54,451 nucleotides of DNA from contig NSJX01000079.1 of assembly GCA_002286715.1 (NCBI GenBank), positions 37,733-92,183 on the forward strand, in the 5' to 3' direction. Below are positions 1 to 12,159 of this stretch, in pieces. The DNA is from Dentipellis sp. KUC8613 (taxonomy: Eukaryota; Basidiomycota; Agaricomycetes; Russulales; Hericiaceae). Numbering within the stretch: position 1 is the stretch's first letter; each line of letters opens with the position of its first letter. The position numbers and the translations under genes were made by a program. The notes beneath the pieces are model-generated. The model was not told the DNA's origin, did no database searches, and worked only from the letters and a program-made list of their open reading frames with translations.

Positions 1-639
1 CTTTCCATCCTCCCACTTGCCACACAAGCCCGCACACACATCACGTCTCTCTTCCCCGGTGGACCCAGGCCTTTCGCGCACCTCCACCCCCGCGAATACC
101 TCGAAGACGCGCTCGCGCTCGCAATGGCGTATCCAGAAGCCGTCACGCCCGACACCAAAAACGCTCTTCTCTACAGCGTCGCGACCTCCACCAACTTCGA
201 CCCGCAGTCCGTCCACGACCCCAACCCGCACACCGCTCCGCCCGACAACGACACGCCCCCCGATCCCGACGCCGCGCCGCACCCCGCGCTCACGCCCCGC
301 ACGCTGCGCATCCTGCACCGCCTGCTCGCCGCGCTCGTGGACGACTTCACGCCGCTGCTGTTTACTGTCGGCGCGGCGTCGCACATGGAGTGCACGGATA
401 TCCTCGCGGACCGGTGGATGGCGGACGTCATCGGGCCCTCGCTCGTCGATGGCGGTGTCGCGCGCCCGCTGGAGACGCTTGCGCGCGTGAGTGAGTGGGA
501 TTGGGCGGGCGCGGGTGTGTGCAATGAGTGTGTGGAGAAGAAGAGGGCGGAGTGGGCGGAGGAGGCAGAGAAAATCTGGGATGCTGTTCCGGGGTGGGTG
601 AGGGAGGCGGAGGAAGCGGAGAACGCAGCGACACACTAG
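1..639 (+). CDS. BTB-family protein, 3' exon only (truncated by window edge)
   Basis: Open in frame 1 from the first base to a TAG stop at the end, giving the last 212 residues. It is a near copy of the second exon of the complete BTB gene at 15341-16460; the first base here corresponds to about 15822 there. The BTB fold itself is encoded by exon 1, which lies outside the window, so the family call rests on the paralogue. Visible features are a His/Pro/Asp-rich stretch, a conserved patch around H-M-E-C-T-D-I-L-A-D-R-W-M, and a Glu/Ala/Lys-rich C-terminal helix ending in A-A-T-H. No frameshift is seen in this part, so the gene could be intact. It converges on the F-box gene at 1104-2908. Confidence 0.75.
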   Translation, partial: LSILPLATQARTHITSLFPGGPRPFAHLHPREYLEDALALAMAYPEAVTPDTKNALLYSVATSTNFDPQSVHDPNPHTAPPDNDTPPDPDAAPHPALTPRTLRILHRLLAALVDDFTPLLFTVGAASHMECTDILADRWMADVIGPSLVDGGVARPLETLARVSEWDWAGAGVCNECVEKKRAEWAEEAEKIWDAVPGWVREAEEAENAATH

Positions 640-1103
640 AGTGGTAGAGAGAAGTCAGTACATAACTCACGTTAGCCTGATGCCTGAGCTTACGAGATCT
701 GTGTCCAAGATTCAGACGTGCTGCCGCCGTAATGATTCCTTGGCTGGTTTGTCAACGGTTGTCCGGCTTTCACCAATCTCTTCGCCTTCACCGCGCGTGG
801 TCTCTCTTTCTCTCTTCGAGGCCCTTGACAGGGGTCATGAGTCGCGTTCCTCGGTGAAAGCTTCACACGAAGAGCGCACTGCTGACACGTACGGATGGAA
901 GGCGCATCTCGTCTTCTTCGTGTTTCAACACCGACTATTGACCGTTGGCATCTACTTTTACAGAGATTCGACCACGCTAATAGAGCTTCTGCGGATATGT
1001 GTATTTTGTACAATGGGCTATCAAATCCACGACTCCAGATCCTTCTTAGTCCTCGACTTCCTAATGGTATATCATTCTGTTACTTTCCGGTTACATCTAG
1101 CTC
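640..1103. other. intergenic segment shared downstream of the BTB copies
   Basis: The first ~230 bases resemble the sequence after the other BTB copies (from 16461, 23300 and 8831), with common strings such as agtacataactcacgttagc and cttacgagatctgtgtcc. This shows that the duplicated unit is larger than the BTB gene. The rest, up to the 3' end of the minus-strand F-box gene, holds nothing I can assign. Confidence 0.6.
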
Positions 1104-2908
1104 TCACGGATAGTCATCTCTATTCAAAAATCGGTCAGCGATCGTCATGCATAATGGAGGCCAAAAGACGAACAAACGTGACGGTGGTACAATGATATGC
1201 TCATCAAATTCAAGGACAGGATTTCCTTGATCGTCTCGGCTGACATAGCACCTAATCCAAAACTGTTCTCCATAGACGTAAGTGGTCAGAAAGTCGATTA
1301 TCCGTAAGGACGGACTGCAGTTGCGGGCAATCTTCATGGCGTGATGACGAAGTAAGGCCATGAATTCTGACTCGCTGATGGACTCCGTGTTGGATTCTTG
1401 CCTGTGAACGCCTGGCGGTTGATAGTCGTCTCCAAGAAGATTGAGATATACGCGAAAGTGCCGGAGGTGTCGGAGAGTAGAGAGTGTGGTCGCGATGTTT
1501 TCCTGGCACAGACGCCGACATGATCGTGAACGTGAAATAGACGATACAATGCAATGCAATGGCACGCACCATTGCGGATTCAATCTGTATGCCTGCCTCA
1601 CCCTCAGAGCGATACCGATGGAGCTCGAGCAAGCGTACATTCGGAAAGGCTTCCGCGGTCTGCGCCAAGAGCATGCAGTCCTGGCTGTCCGCTTGAAAAG
1701 CCAGTTCCAGATGTTCTAAGATGGCGAATGGGCCACCCAGCCTCTTGAGAATGTGAAGTAATTCTGTTGCGGTAACGAGCAGAGGCCTCGTGTACCCATC
1801 TACGAGCTCCGCGGATTCAGTATTGAAGCGATAATAGCGAGGGCGATCGACAAGTCGTAGTCGTTGTAGCAGTAGGGGTATCCGATCATAGAGTTTGTCG
1901 TTCGGGTCAGGATATGGGATATAGAGGCTGTCCAAGTGGTCAAATGACGGTGAAAATGGTGCGTCAGATGGAAGGATGAGAGTCTGCCTCGAGGGACCCT
2001 TGTGGAAAAAATGGAGATCGAGGTTGCGGAGCTGTGGCATCTTGGAGAACAAGCACGCGAAGAGAGTGGGATCTTCACCCTCGTAGTTCTCTCTATCCAA
2101 CTTGAATTCCCGTAGACAAGGCCAATGCAAATCTGCCATCTGTTGCAGTGGCGCCATTGCTGACGGCAGATGAAGGACCTCGAGCTTTTCATGGAGAGCG
2201 AGAATGAGAGGACGCATATAGCATCTCCTGGCAATGGTTTCTGGCGCCTTGAAATAGAACCAGGGAGAACGTGGGGAGTAAATGGTGTAGATAAACTCAG
2301 TGAAAGGAAGCATGGCTGGATTAATTTCATCGGGGAACGAGAGGTCATTTCGCACCATGCTTGGTGGCTCTTCGATCTCCAGCGCACGAATATTTGGTGC
2401 AGCAAGCATAACGTTCAGAGTATACCAGTCGACCCCGTCGGTAAAGTGACTGAAACGGATCTTGCGCAACGCTACAAGATGAGGTAAAATTTTCCGTAAG
2501 TGAGTCGAGTTGAAGCCGATGTGTGAGACGATGGTGCCAGTGATTTCCATAGTCCTTCAATGAAGCTGCTATAAGCGCTGTCAACCACCATTAAACCTCC
2601 TACACGCACCTGACATAGGGCCACGACGCAGGAGGAGGAGCCGATGAGACGAGATCATGGCACTTGATCTTTGCCTTACGAAACAGTATTGGAAGGCAAG
2701 CGGTGCGCAGGCGTTTGGACGTCAGGCTCAGCTGTGCTATGCCGTCGTCGAAGTCGCATTTCACAAATATGAAGTCATGTATGATGTATGAAAGCACATC
2801 GTCATTGAGTTTTTCCAACCTGATAGGCGAGGTGAGCAGTAAGTCCACCATATACTAGGGCGATAACAATACTTACGCAGCCAAGTTATTGCATGCCGTC
2901 TGGTGCAT
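1104..2908 (-). CDS. F-box/LRR-like protein (copy A), intact
   Basis: Four exons: 2908-2877, 2819-2610, 2554-1570 and 1502-1104, giving 541 residues with all intron phases consistent (2, 2, 0). Exon 1 holds only ATG plus ten codons. Exon 2 carries the F-box core L-E-K-L-N-D-D-V-L (residues 12-20) and the following L-S-L-T-S-K-R-L-R-T-A-C-L-P-I-L-F-R helix. Exon 3 has leucine-rich segments such as L-R-E-F-K-L and L-R-N-L-D-L-H-F. Exon 4 is the family C-terminal region (L-R-H-F-R-V-Y-L-N-L, then F-L-T-T-Y-V-Y-G). F-box proteins bind Skp1 and present substrates to the SCF ubiquitin ligase; the substrate is unknown. It converges with the BTB gene on the left. The degenerate piece at 16759-17010 is its closest relative here. 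Confidence 0.82.
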
Positions 2909-3279
2909 CTTGAATATGCCAATCTTCGCTAGGTCCGTGATGTAGCCGCTGAAAGGCGCACCCGAGGGTGACGTCTCTGTCGAAGCAGAAGTAGTAGAAG
3001 GCTAGACCCAAGGCACTGGACGATTCAATAGCGCTCAAACGCCGGCCACAATGCTGTATAACCTATCCTGAGCTCACCGACGAGGTCATCACATATTGGG
3101 ATGCAGGTGGGACTCGTGTACAGGCAGCCCCAGGAGTCCAAGACTCCAGGGCCGCTAGCGCGCATATCGCCGGCAACTTGGGAGGTCACTGTCACTGTGA
3201 CTCGAGGCCTGTCACACTGTGCGGAGTCCCGGTGACACGGTGACCGTTCGGTGTCTGAGATATACCCATATTGCCCCAT

Positions 3280-5013
3280 GGCATCCTGTCGCCGTAAGTG
3301 TTGTCTATCATACACGGGGAAAAAACAGTAAGCTCACAATTGACAAGTTTGGAAAGGCTCAACGACGACATACTTTCTGGCATTGTCGAGACTGTATGCG
3401 TAGTGGATCCATCTGGAAGGAGTATGAAGCAGCCAAGTGTGATGTCCAAGCGACTTCGAACTGTGTGCCTTCCCATACTGTTCGAGAAGGCCAGAATATA
3501 CTGCAATGCTCCCTCTCGCTCGAATCCTCCCCCTGTATTGTGACCTTATATTCGGTACGCATATCCACCTGTGAGTCGTAATGACGTTGTACTGATAGCT
3601 ACATCGAAGCACCATGGTTATCAATGGATTATTCGCCACATCTCGAGGCTATGATTCAGGCCAATTGCACCAGATTCTTTCTCATCTAGTGGCATTGCGC
3701 AGGATTGTCTTCACTTCGATCCGGGTATCAGCTGGAAGAACTTGCAATTTATGCTCGCGGCACCTTACGTTTGTACGCTAGAAATTAAAGAGGCCGCAAA
3801 TTCACTACGACAGGACATCTCACTTGAGGACGATATGCCCCATCTTCCTTTTACCAAGTTCGTCTACAGTGTCAGCAACCCCCGCTTCCTCGACTGGTAC
3901 GCACTCAGAACACCACTCATTGTCGCGCGGCGATGCTATATGACGCCGTTCGTTTTCTCACTGCATCAAACCCTTCAATTTCTTCACCTTCCGGCAGCAA
4001 TGGCCCCGATATCTGAGATGGCGACGATGGATTGGCCCTCTTTACGCGAGCTCAAGTTCTACGGGCTTGACTATTTTTCCAATGAGGACGCCATTGTCCT
4101 TGCATACTTGTTCTCAAGGATCTCGCGTCTTCGAGTTCTAAACTTCGACTTCCTCCGTAGGGGCCCATCGTCCCAAACGCTAATATGGCCGTCGGACACA
4201 TCATTCCCGGTCTCATTCGAACACATGGAAATGGTTTGCCTACATTATCCTGATCCGAAGGACATGTTTTATTCTCACCTCCTTCGACGTTGCGTCACTT
4301 GAGCCTCATCGACCGCCCTCGGTATCTCCATTTTCAGGATCGGCAGGCAGAAATTATTGAGAATTATCCAGAGCCCATACTCATCACTGCAAGAGATCTC
4401 TTGCACGTCTTCCAGCAGATGCCCAGCCCAATGAATTCCTTGGTCCATCTGGAGATCGCTTTCCTTACGGATGGCCTCGATCGCGGACTTTTCAATCACA
4501 TTGTTACTGCGTTCCCGAACCTACAATTTCTTCAGATCCATCGATATCGTCCCCAGAGTGAGGACGATGTCGATATTGACTCGTTCGTGGTGCGTTTCGT
4601 CTTCCTATTTCGCATTATTATTATTTTTGCTGACGGCGATCCGCCAAGCAGGCAGACCTTGCACAGGATCTCTCTGCCCTGCCGGCTCTGCAGCACTTTC
4701 GGATGTATCTCGACCATCCCAATGACAAGCCTAGGTCAAAAGTCAATTACAGAGAGCGTCACAGTGCGGGAGCCGTCGACAATCCGAACTTCTTGGCTTT
4801 GCTGCACCATTATGCGACAATCATAGCACACGATTGCTCGTCGGCATTGGAGATAATCGATTTCCTCACTAATAAGTGGTTTGGCACGCAGGTTTGGAAG
4901 AGATGGTACGTCAGCCGCGATCATGGCGGCCGACCCGTTGTACGGTTCGAGAATGACCCGTCGACGCGGTATGTGTATTCAGAGCGGTTGTACGGGTTTT
5001 CCTTTCTCTTGTG
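3280..5013 (+). pseudogene. F-box/LRR-like gene, copy B, broken
   Basis: Collinear with the intact paralogues but carrying several lesions. The F-box exon (L-E-R-L-N-D-D-I-L, just after an acceptor near 3347) is readable, but the conserved Trp before the exon end (S-W-P-Y in relatives) is a TGA stop at 3541-3543. In exon 3 the frame shifts near 3711, and again near 4285-4290 (between F-Y-S-H-L and L-R-H-L). Exon 4 (about 4652-5013) is open and ends in its own stop. No ATG-bearing first exon with the right phase is visible before 3297. Each lesion could be a sequencing error, but together they indicate a dead gene. It lies upstream of the BTB remnant at 5790, in the same order as the pair 20566-22294 / 22495-23299. 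Confidence 0.85.
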
Positions 5014-5789
5014 ATCTATCGTTGCTGACTGGACTTCATACAGCGACGATAGGCCATGACGGTAATATGTTGTCGAATGCAAGAAGGCTGTCAGAATCTC
5101 AACTTCGTCGCTATTATTTTCCCGATAGTGCAGATATTTTCGTCATTTGTGACGTTGACGTCGAGCAATGGAGGAGGCAATATAAGCATTCAGTATTTTA
5201 CCTTGAATCTACCCTACATGTTTTAGCTCAGCGCTGCGGGGTCCTGATGCTTATCCGCCACCTCGAACATGAGCCGTCGATCCTGTCCGGTATGAGCTCT
5301 ACGAGCGTAGTGCAAAAGGAAGCCCGCATCTGGGCAGCATCCTAAGAACACGATTGATGTCCACGTTCGCGAGAATCATGATGTTGAAAATCGAATGCGT
5401 CGATTCAGCCTACGGCTCAGGGCGGCGGTAATCAGAAGCAGAAAAATCCTGTGAGAGGAAAAGTGCAAATCTGCCAGTCCATCACTCACGAGATCAAGGG
5501 CATAACGTATGGTAGTCTGTGTATCTCTGGATGGCGCCTATGAACGATGCCGCGCGGCTCCGAGGGGACGCCAATTTGCAACTCGCACACTGACACATTT
5601 CGACGGCTGCTTTTTTCATAGAACAATCAGAAGCGAAGCACAAATATACAGGGAATAAGAAATGACCAGTAAGGGAAGAAAGCACTGCTATGAAATCTCA
5701 ACGATCTGAAGCTTCGCAAGCATGCGCTCGTTGATTAGTAAACCTATGCGGTATTTAGACAGGTACCTACAGAGGTGTCAATATTCAAC
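5014..5789. other. gene-free spacer
   Basis: Only short open frames without family resemblance. One plus frame (up to 5345) is open after pseudogene B but shows no recognisable motif, and I do not call it a gene. Confidence 0.4.
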
Positions 5790-6040
5790 AGCTGAAGCAT
5801 CCGAGTCGAGGCGGAGGCTGAGGTGGGCAGAGAATTTCGCCCCGCCCGACAATGACACCGCCTGACGCCGGCGCCACGCTGCACCCCGTGCCGCACCCCG
5901 CGCTCACGCCTCGCTCGCCACGCTTTCTCCGTCACTTGTTCTCTGTACTCGTCACCGATCTCAAGCAGCTATTGTTCACCGTTGGAGCGGCATCACACAT
6001 GGAGTGCACGAAAGTCTTCGCAGACCCTTAGAGGACAAGA
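5790..6040 (+). pseudogene. BTB-family remnant
   Basis: About 200 bases match the middle of BTB exon 2: the stretch for P-P-D-N-D, the Ala/Pro/His-rich part, the L-R-x-L-H-R-L helix and the H-M-E-C-T motif followed by the D-I-L-A-D-like segment. Frames are disrupted and both ends are missing. It sits just 3' of F-box copy D, in the same convergent arrangement as the better preserved pairs. Confidence 0.75.
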
Positions 6041-6186
6041 ACGACCGTACCTGCAGCGAACATGTAGAGGACCGAAAAGAAATGTTCCATGCCTTTTGAC
6101 TACCCCGTCATCCATGTGGACCACACGCGAGTTGACAATTCACGGACTGTCATCTCTGCGGGGTTCAAGTCAGCAATCGAGACCAT

Positions 6187-7950
6187 TCAATGAGAGAAAA
6201 GTACGGACAAGCATGACGGGTGCCAAAAACCATCCCAAGAGATGTCAAGGACGGGGCTCCCATCGTCGTCCTGGAGGATATCGCATCTCGTCCAAAGCCG
6301 GTCCCCGAGTATCCAAGTCGTGAGAAAATCGATCGTCAGCAATCGTGAGCTGCAGCTCGCAGTGATGATTTCGGAATAATGGCGGAGCAGGTTCACAAAT
6401 TCAACGCTCGTCATGCGTTTCACGCTGTGCTTTTGGCCGAGGAGGAGCGGGGGTAAGTAATCGTCGTCTGGGATGTTGAGATACACCCGAAGATGGCGGA
6501 GGGATTGCAAGGAGGAAAGACTTCGAGCGATAGATTTCTAAGAAGGGTTCTTTCGTCAGTGAAGCTGGAGAGTTGGGTTATAGAAGGTTATACCACTACC
6601 GACTCCATGTCGGCGGTTGTCTCTCCCTCGCAACGATACCGATGAATTTGAAGGAAGTGTAGATTAGGAAAGATGGCAGTGATGTAGGCTAGAAGCGCGG
6701 ATTCTTGGACGTCTGCCTGGAAAGCAATCCCCAGGGATTCCAGCGATAGGAACGGCGTGCTCCGTAACTTCTTGAGAATGGCCAGAATATCTGTTGCCGT
6801 ACCAAGCGTCTGGCTTGTGTAGTTGTCACGCACTCTAGGGTCCCCTTCCTGGAAATAATAATAGCGAGGACGATCAACAAGGTGTAGATGTCGTAGATGA
6901 GAGGGCAGATGGCTGTAGAGTGTATCGCTCGGATCTGGGTAGCAGATATCAACACTTTCCAAGTGCTCGAACGATACAGAGAACGGTAGGTTGGATGGAC
7001 AGATGAGGGTTTGCGCCGTGCGACCTCTGTGGAGGAAGCAGAAATCCAGAACACGGAGACGAGGAATTTTCGCGCACAAACGCGCGAAGACCGTAGGGTC
7101 CTCTCCATTATCATAGCTCTCACCGTAAAGCTTGAGCTCCCGTAGATGAGGCCAGCCTTTGGTTTCCATCTCTGTGAGGGGAGCCATTGCAATAGGTATA
7201 TGGAGCACTTCGAGTGTTTCGTGTAGAGAGAGGATGAGGGGCGATATATAGCACTGTCTGGCTACAGGATCCGGTCGCCAGTTAGAGCTCCACTCCGAGA
7301 TACGTGGGCAATCAACCGTGTAGATGATTTCTCTGATGGTAAGCGGAGTCGATATGGAGGATATGCCGTCAGAAGAGATCTTCACTCGCTGCAAGCTCCA
7401 GGGCTCGACTATCTCCAATACCCGAACATTTGGGGCAGTGGACACGATCCGCACGTCGCTCCATTTGACACCAGAATAATAATTCTCGAAGCGTATCTTG
7501 TTCAATGCCGTGAGACGTGGGAGGATGTCACGCAGATCGCTTTGGCCACATGCGAAGCCCAGACTGCGGGAGCTCGAGCCTGCGATATGCATTGTCCTTT
7601 TATATAGGTATCATGAAGTATGATTGTCCTGCAAATAGTTGATATACGCACCTGACATAAGGCCACGATACAGGAGGGGGTTCTGACGTCCATGAGGCAT
7701 TGCAGTTGATCATGATTTTTTCGAATAGCATAGGGAGGCAAATGGCGCGAAGGCGCCTAGACGTGAGACTCAGCATCAGCATGTTACTGCGCCCCTCGAT
7801 AAGCAAGACCTTGATTATATGCCCAAGCACATCATTATTGAGCTTTTCAAGACTGCAAGATGTGAGCTTCATTTCACTTGTGCAAAATGATAAGGGTGCG
7901 TACGCTGATAAATAAAGTCGTCGTTCATCATCTGTGGCGGAGGACAGCAT
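6187..7950 (-). CDS. F-box/LRR-like protein (copy D), intact
   Basis: Four exons: 7950-7904, 7852-7652, 7596-6594 and 6537-6187, giving 533 residues with phases 2, 2, 0 as in the relatives. The ATG exon encodes 15 codons. The F-box core L-E-K-L-N-N-D-V-L is at residues 17-25, followed by L-S-L-T-S-R-R-L-R-A-I-C-L-P. Exon 3 shows the family repeats L-E-V-L-H-I-P, L-R-E-L-K-L-Y-G and L-R-V-L-D-F; exon 4 has L-R-H-L-R-V-Y-L-N-I. An in-frame ATG inside the first intron could give a shorter protein starting M-K-L-T-S-C. The choice of the upstream exon rests on the conserved phase-2 intron. Likely an SCF adaptor (family knowledge); substrate unknown. Confidence 0.82.
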
Positions 7951-8299
7951 GATCTCCGGTGGCCATGGTTCGAACCCACTAGTTTCCATTAGTATCCTCT
8001 CGGTACGTTGGATGTCGATGCTTGATAGTGAGTGCTTGAAGTGAAACGTTGCACAGACTGTGGCCCGCCGACACAAGGGAGGCCGCGCTCACTGAGCAGT
8101 ATGCTACCAAGCGTCGACACAACGTCGAACAAACAAGACAAAATGCGTAACAAACAAAGTTACACAACGCTTCAACATCTGCGGTAGTCAATACTTCCGT
8201 TCTTGCACGTTCTGTACACGTCTGAGTCGCATTCCACGTCTTGGACATTGTCTTTCCGATATCGCTCCCTCGAAAATATACCCCTACCATGTCCTATAC

Positions 8300-8830
8300 G
8301 CAAGACACATGGCACACTGTGCCGACCTCGCTGACTTGGACGTTCTTTTCGAGCACCATGACCATGATGTGTACGTCTGTCTCGCCTATCTTCTGCCCTA
8401 GCTGTATTCAATGGCTGGCGCAAATACAGTGCTCTAGACCCCGTGCTCGACACTCTGCCCGATCCTGACGCCGCCTCGCTCGCCGCCCCGCTCGCCACTC
8501 TCACGCCCCCACACGCCGTGCATCCTGCATCGCCCGCTCGCCGCACTCGCCGCCAATTTTACGCTACTTCTGTTCACTGTCGGTGCGTCCTCGCCGACCG
8601 GTGGATGGCGGCCGTCATTGGGCCCTCGCTCGTCGATGGCAGTGTCGCGCGTCTGCTTGAGACGCTTGCATTGGTGAGAGGATGGGATTAAGTGGGTGTG
8701 GATGTGTAAGGGGTACGTGGAGAAGAAGAGAGAGGAGTGGGCAGAGGAGGTGGGGAAGATTTGAGATGCAGTTCCGGGGTGGGTAAGAGAGGCAGACGAA
8801 ACGGAGGACTCGGACGCAACGGCACTTGAG
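8300..8830 (+). pseudogene. BTB-family remnant with traces of both exons
   Basis: Around 8332-8400 the sequence resembles the end of BTB exon 1 (A-D-L-D-V-L-F-E-H-H) and the donor region. A cag acceptor near 8430 is followed by the start of exon 2 (ctctagaccccgtgc). The middle of exon 2 is largely missing. Part of the D-R-W-M-A-A-V-I-G-P-S-L-V-D-G block and the C-terminal charged helix (up to about 8830) remain, with premature stops such as the TAA after g-a-t-g-g-g-a-t. Clearly non-functional. Confidence 0.75.
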
Positions 8831-9855
8831 AGCGGTCGAGAGAGGTCAGTACCTCGCCCACATTAGCCCGATGCCGGTACTTACGAGACCCTTGTCCAAG
8901 ATTCAAACGTGCCGCTGTCGTAATGACTTCTTCATATTGACTTGTTTCGTGACCCAGCTTCATCACACATAGTCGCTCCTTCTCTCCCGCTTGACCCGGC
9001 TCATGAGTCGCGTTCCTCTGTATACGAGACATATCCTTGGGTGATCTTGGGTGACTATGGATCTACTATAGTGGCATGCAGAGGTGTGTATACAGAAATT
9101 GGCAAGAGCTGGCCTGATTTTCCCAGTCGCTTTTATTTCATCTATTCGCTCAATCTATTCTAGGTGTATTGCAATTCGAATCCCTAGCATGCCATTGTCA
9201 TACTTGGGTTCCAGACGAGGACGCAGGATCGTCCGCAGATCGCGCTCGCGAGATAGACCTGCCTCGAAATCGAATATCTCATGCCGAAAATCGACCACAG
9301 ATGTGTCACCCGCTGCAGCGTGACGTTCAAGTACTCGATTGCCTCGGGCATGGGACAGTATTTCAATCAGCAGGCTTTCACAGCTGGCACAGGCACCGGC
9401 ACTCTTTCCAACATGTGTGAGAACGCCTGGATCTTCCCTTCGACTCACGGTGCGCGTGGTAACCAAATTTTCCAGGGAAGTCATGCGGCGGGTCCGGGGC
9501 TGTGATTCAAGTTTACGGGAGGCATATGAGCACGTCGTGTTTTGGAGACCATCTATCAAGTGTATGACTCAAGCTGAGCCCTCATTTTCCAGTGAGGATG
9601 GACAGGCCGTGGCTCGGTGGGCTTTGGATATTCCTCGACGTGCCGCTGTATTGAGCAGAGAATGCAAGATGGCGTATCTACACAACGGGTATCCTCTCGT
9701 GAACGCCTGTAGATTGGTTCCTGCTGGGTCTCGCTCAACATCAGACATCTTGTTTCTACTTCTGATACCATTTCTCGTCTAGATTACAGTCAACATGCGG
9801 CGCGCCAGCGTCTGCATATCGTACTCTTCCAAGCACTGCTCGAGAACTCAGCGCA
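8831..9855. repeat. duplicated spacer shared with 23300-23960
   Basis: Downstream of this BTB remnant the sequence is homologous to that downstream of the BTB copy at 22495-23299. Examples are ggcactctttccaacatgtgtgag here against ggcactcttctcgatacgcg there, then tttccagggaagtcatgc and, near 9735, gctcaacatcagacat. Both strands have partly open frames, none with a recognisable domain and none conserved between the copies. I see duplicated non-coding or decayed sequence. Confidence 0.65.
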
Positions 9856-10326
9856 TTCCCGGCATCGTTCTGCTCTGAGTATCTTATAGTGACCACTACG
9901 CTAGTATGAGCCTTGGCTCCCGGGAACGTATGGTGGAATTCTGTACTTTGCAAAATACAATACGAAAGCTTCTGAAGCCCGCTTCGCGTTCATCTGCGAT
10001 GACAGCTGCTTGCATATTGATTAATGGCTCGGGAGACCTCACGTCGGAGGCACAACGGCAGGCGCTGAGATGATTCAAGAACGCATGACTTCATGGTCCT
10101 ATAGATCCGTACGAGGCGAGTGATAATTGTACAATCTCCTATGTTTACATCTCTCTCTGACTTGCCTTTCGCTATCCAGCAGGCCTCCCGAGCCGTCATT
10201 AGGGCGTGCTCTCTGAACGAGTTCAAGGATCAGTATCTCTGTAAAATTTCGGTTAGTGATGTTACAGTAATAATAAAAAGGTATACAGACGAGAGGAATA
10301 GATCCCACTATAAGTCTTGACAATTC
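9856..10326. repeat. duplicate of 25117-25593, including the tail of an F-box gene
   Basis: Near-identical to 25117-25593 over about 470 bases, starting at ttcccggca and ending at gacaattctgaa. In the right-hand copy the last ~100 bases are the 3' end of F-box gene M (minus strand). Here only that tail (10240-10326, minus) remains and the rest of the gene is absent. The left-hand copy is therefore the stump of a second BTB/F-box convergent pair. Confidence 0.8.
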
Positions 10327-10373
10327 TGAACAAACCGAGCCTGAGTTGTGTGGCCCGTGTATTGCGAGGCTTA

Positions 10374-11760
10374 GCAGTGCGGAGGCAGCGGGGTGGCCAT
10401 GTTCACGAGCCGAAAAGCGGGGGTCGCCGCTCCCCATCGCGATCCCATTGTTCGCCGCCCGTCAATCCGCATGTCACAGCAGTGTAGGGTCGTTACCGGG
10501 GTGTCGCCGCGCGGTGTTCAGGTAGCTTGAAATACTCAAAGGCCGCCAACAACACGATGCCTTCCTCTCTCACCACGCCCCCACACATCATCAGGTCCTT
10601 TTCATTTCCTGGCCCATCCCACCCACTGCATCGCATTTTACGCGTTCAATTCGCGTGCACTTGGGGCGACGTAGCTTACGGGACGTGACGAGAGGTGCTG
10701 ATGTGTGTGGAATGTGTCGCCGCCGCCGACCATGGGTCTCGCCAGGCTCTACTGACGCGACGGCGGTAGATTCCACACGCCCCAGCGCCTCGACCCGTGC
10801 CTTCTGTGCAATGTCGACCCGAACGTCCTTTGAGAGCATGACACGAGCCGCCAGTGCTTGCGGGACGTGTCGCCGCCACCGACCATGGGTCTCGCCAGGC
10901 TCTACTGACGTGACGGCGACCTGTCCCACGTGCCCTTGCGCCTCACTCCATGCCTTCTGGCGTGCTCACGGGCTTCCCAAACTTGTGTTTCATCGTCGTC
11001 AGCGGCGCGTACGACCGCGGCATGGTGCGCAGTGGCGCACGAGAGGCGGCAGAGTAGTGAACGCGAGGGGTGAAGAGCGGGAGAGATGGTGGAGTGGCGA
11101 GGAGCATGAGAGAAGGGGCCACGGCGGGAGCGAGGGCGCGCGGGCGAGGCACCGCGTGCGCGGGGTGGCGCGTGGGCGTGATACAGTGCGGGCGGCACGC
11201 AAGGGACAGGGTGGGATGGCGTCACAGGCGATAGATGGTAAAGTGGTGGGGGCGACGGTAATGCGCGAGAGGCACCGCGCATCTAAGGTGGCACAGACTG
11301 CATGATACAGCGCAGGCGGCGCATGATGGAGAGAGTGGGATGGCGGCACGCGTGCGAGTGCGTCATGGGGCGGGCGGGCACGACGCGAGGCGGACAGGCG
11401 GCGAGGCAGCGAGAGTGGGGCCCACAGGCGAGACGCAGGGTAGAGCGGTGCACAATGGCGGCGTGCGAGGGATGGCGGAGCGGCGAGGAGGCGCGGGCGT
11501 TGAGACAGCGCGTACGGGCACCGCATGCGCGCACGAGCGCGACACGGCGCACAGCAGCACGCAGCAAACGGCAGGATGGTGGGCGCGAGGGATGGCAAAG
11601 TGGCAAGAGCGATGCGGCAGGGCGAGGGCAGGAGAAGGACTGCATGGGGAAGAGGGAGGGCGGGACACCGCACTCCGCGTGCACGCGCTCGGCGAAGGCG
11701 CGCTCGGAGGCGCGCTGGCAGACACGGGCTTGGACCTGCTGCTGCGCGTCGGAGTCCGTG
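10374..11760. repeat. GC-rich dispersed repeat, copy 1
   Basis: Matches 34046-35590 in the same orientation, beginning at gcagtgcggaggcagcgggg. The first third has two imperfect tandem units around the string accatgggtctcgccaggct (near 10728 and 10883). The rest is purine-biased low-complexity sequence built from motifs such as gggatggcg, gaggcaccgcg and gcgagag. Long open frames on both strands are Arg/Ala/Pro/Ser-rich with no domain, as expected of GC-rich repeats, so none is annotated as a gene. Confidence 0.8.
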
Positions 11761-12159
11761 CATTGCAAGGCTTCGATCACCGCGTCGTCGAAAGTCCACA
11801 CGCTGCCAACCAAGGTGAATGCGTCACCCTTCCCTGACTTGACCTGCGGTACGCATCTGCAGCACGGGCTGTATCGTGTGCGCGCTTGCGCATTCATTTG
11901 TGCAGCACACACGCCGTCCGAGACGTGGTCAAGCTGTCTTGCATCCGAGCCATCGGTATTTGGGACCGGCAGTGGCAACGAAGCTGTAGAAGCCCGTTGC
12001 GGAATGTCCAGCTTCGACAATTATTAGAGGGATTGAGGTTGTGACAAGATGTATTATAATCGCAGAGGAGGAGTGTGGGGTGCTTAGGATGCGAGAGCAG
12101 ACTCAGCAGAGGTTCGAGGAAAGGAAATCGAACACTTACTTACATACCTCACGCGCCCC

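Noticed and set aside
1252..2550. Single long minus-strand frame through F-box copy A
   Set aside because: It reads through intron 3; the family C-terminus appears only when the intron at 1569-1503 is removed.
7960..7985. ggttcgaaccc resembles a tRNA B box
   Set aside because: No A box, no matching acceptor stem and no cloverleaf around it. It lies just upstream of the start exon of an F-box gene.
9339..9782. Plus-strand open frame of about 147 codons
   Set aside because: It starts without a good context, has no domain, and the homologous block at 23470-23900 does not keep the frame.
10999..11799. Long minus-strand open frame (over 260 codons) in the GC-rich repeat, with similar ones at 11283-12020 and 34768-35766
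   Set aside because: Composition is almost only Arg, Pro, Ala, Ser, Leu and Cys, frames are open on several strands at once, and no domain is visible. This is expected for GC-rich low-complexity repeats.
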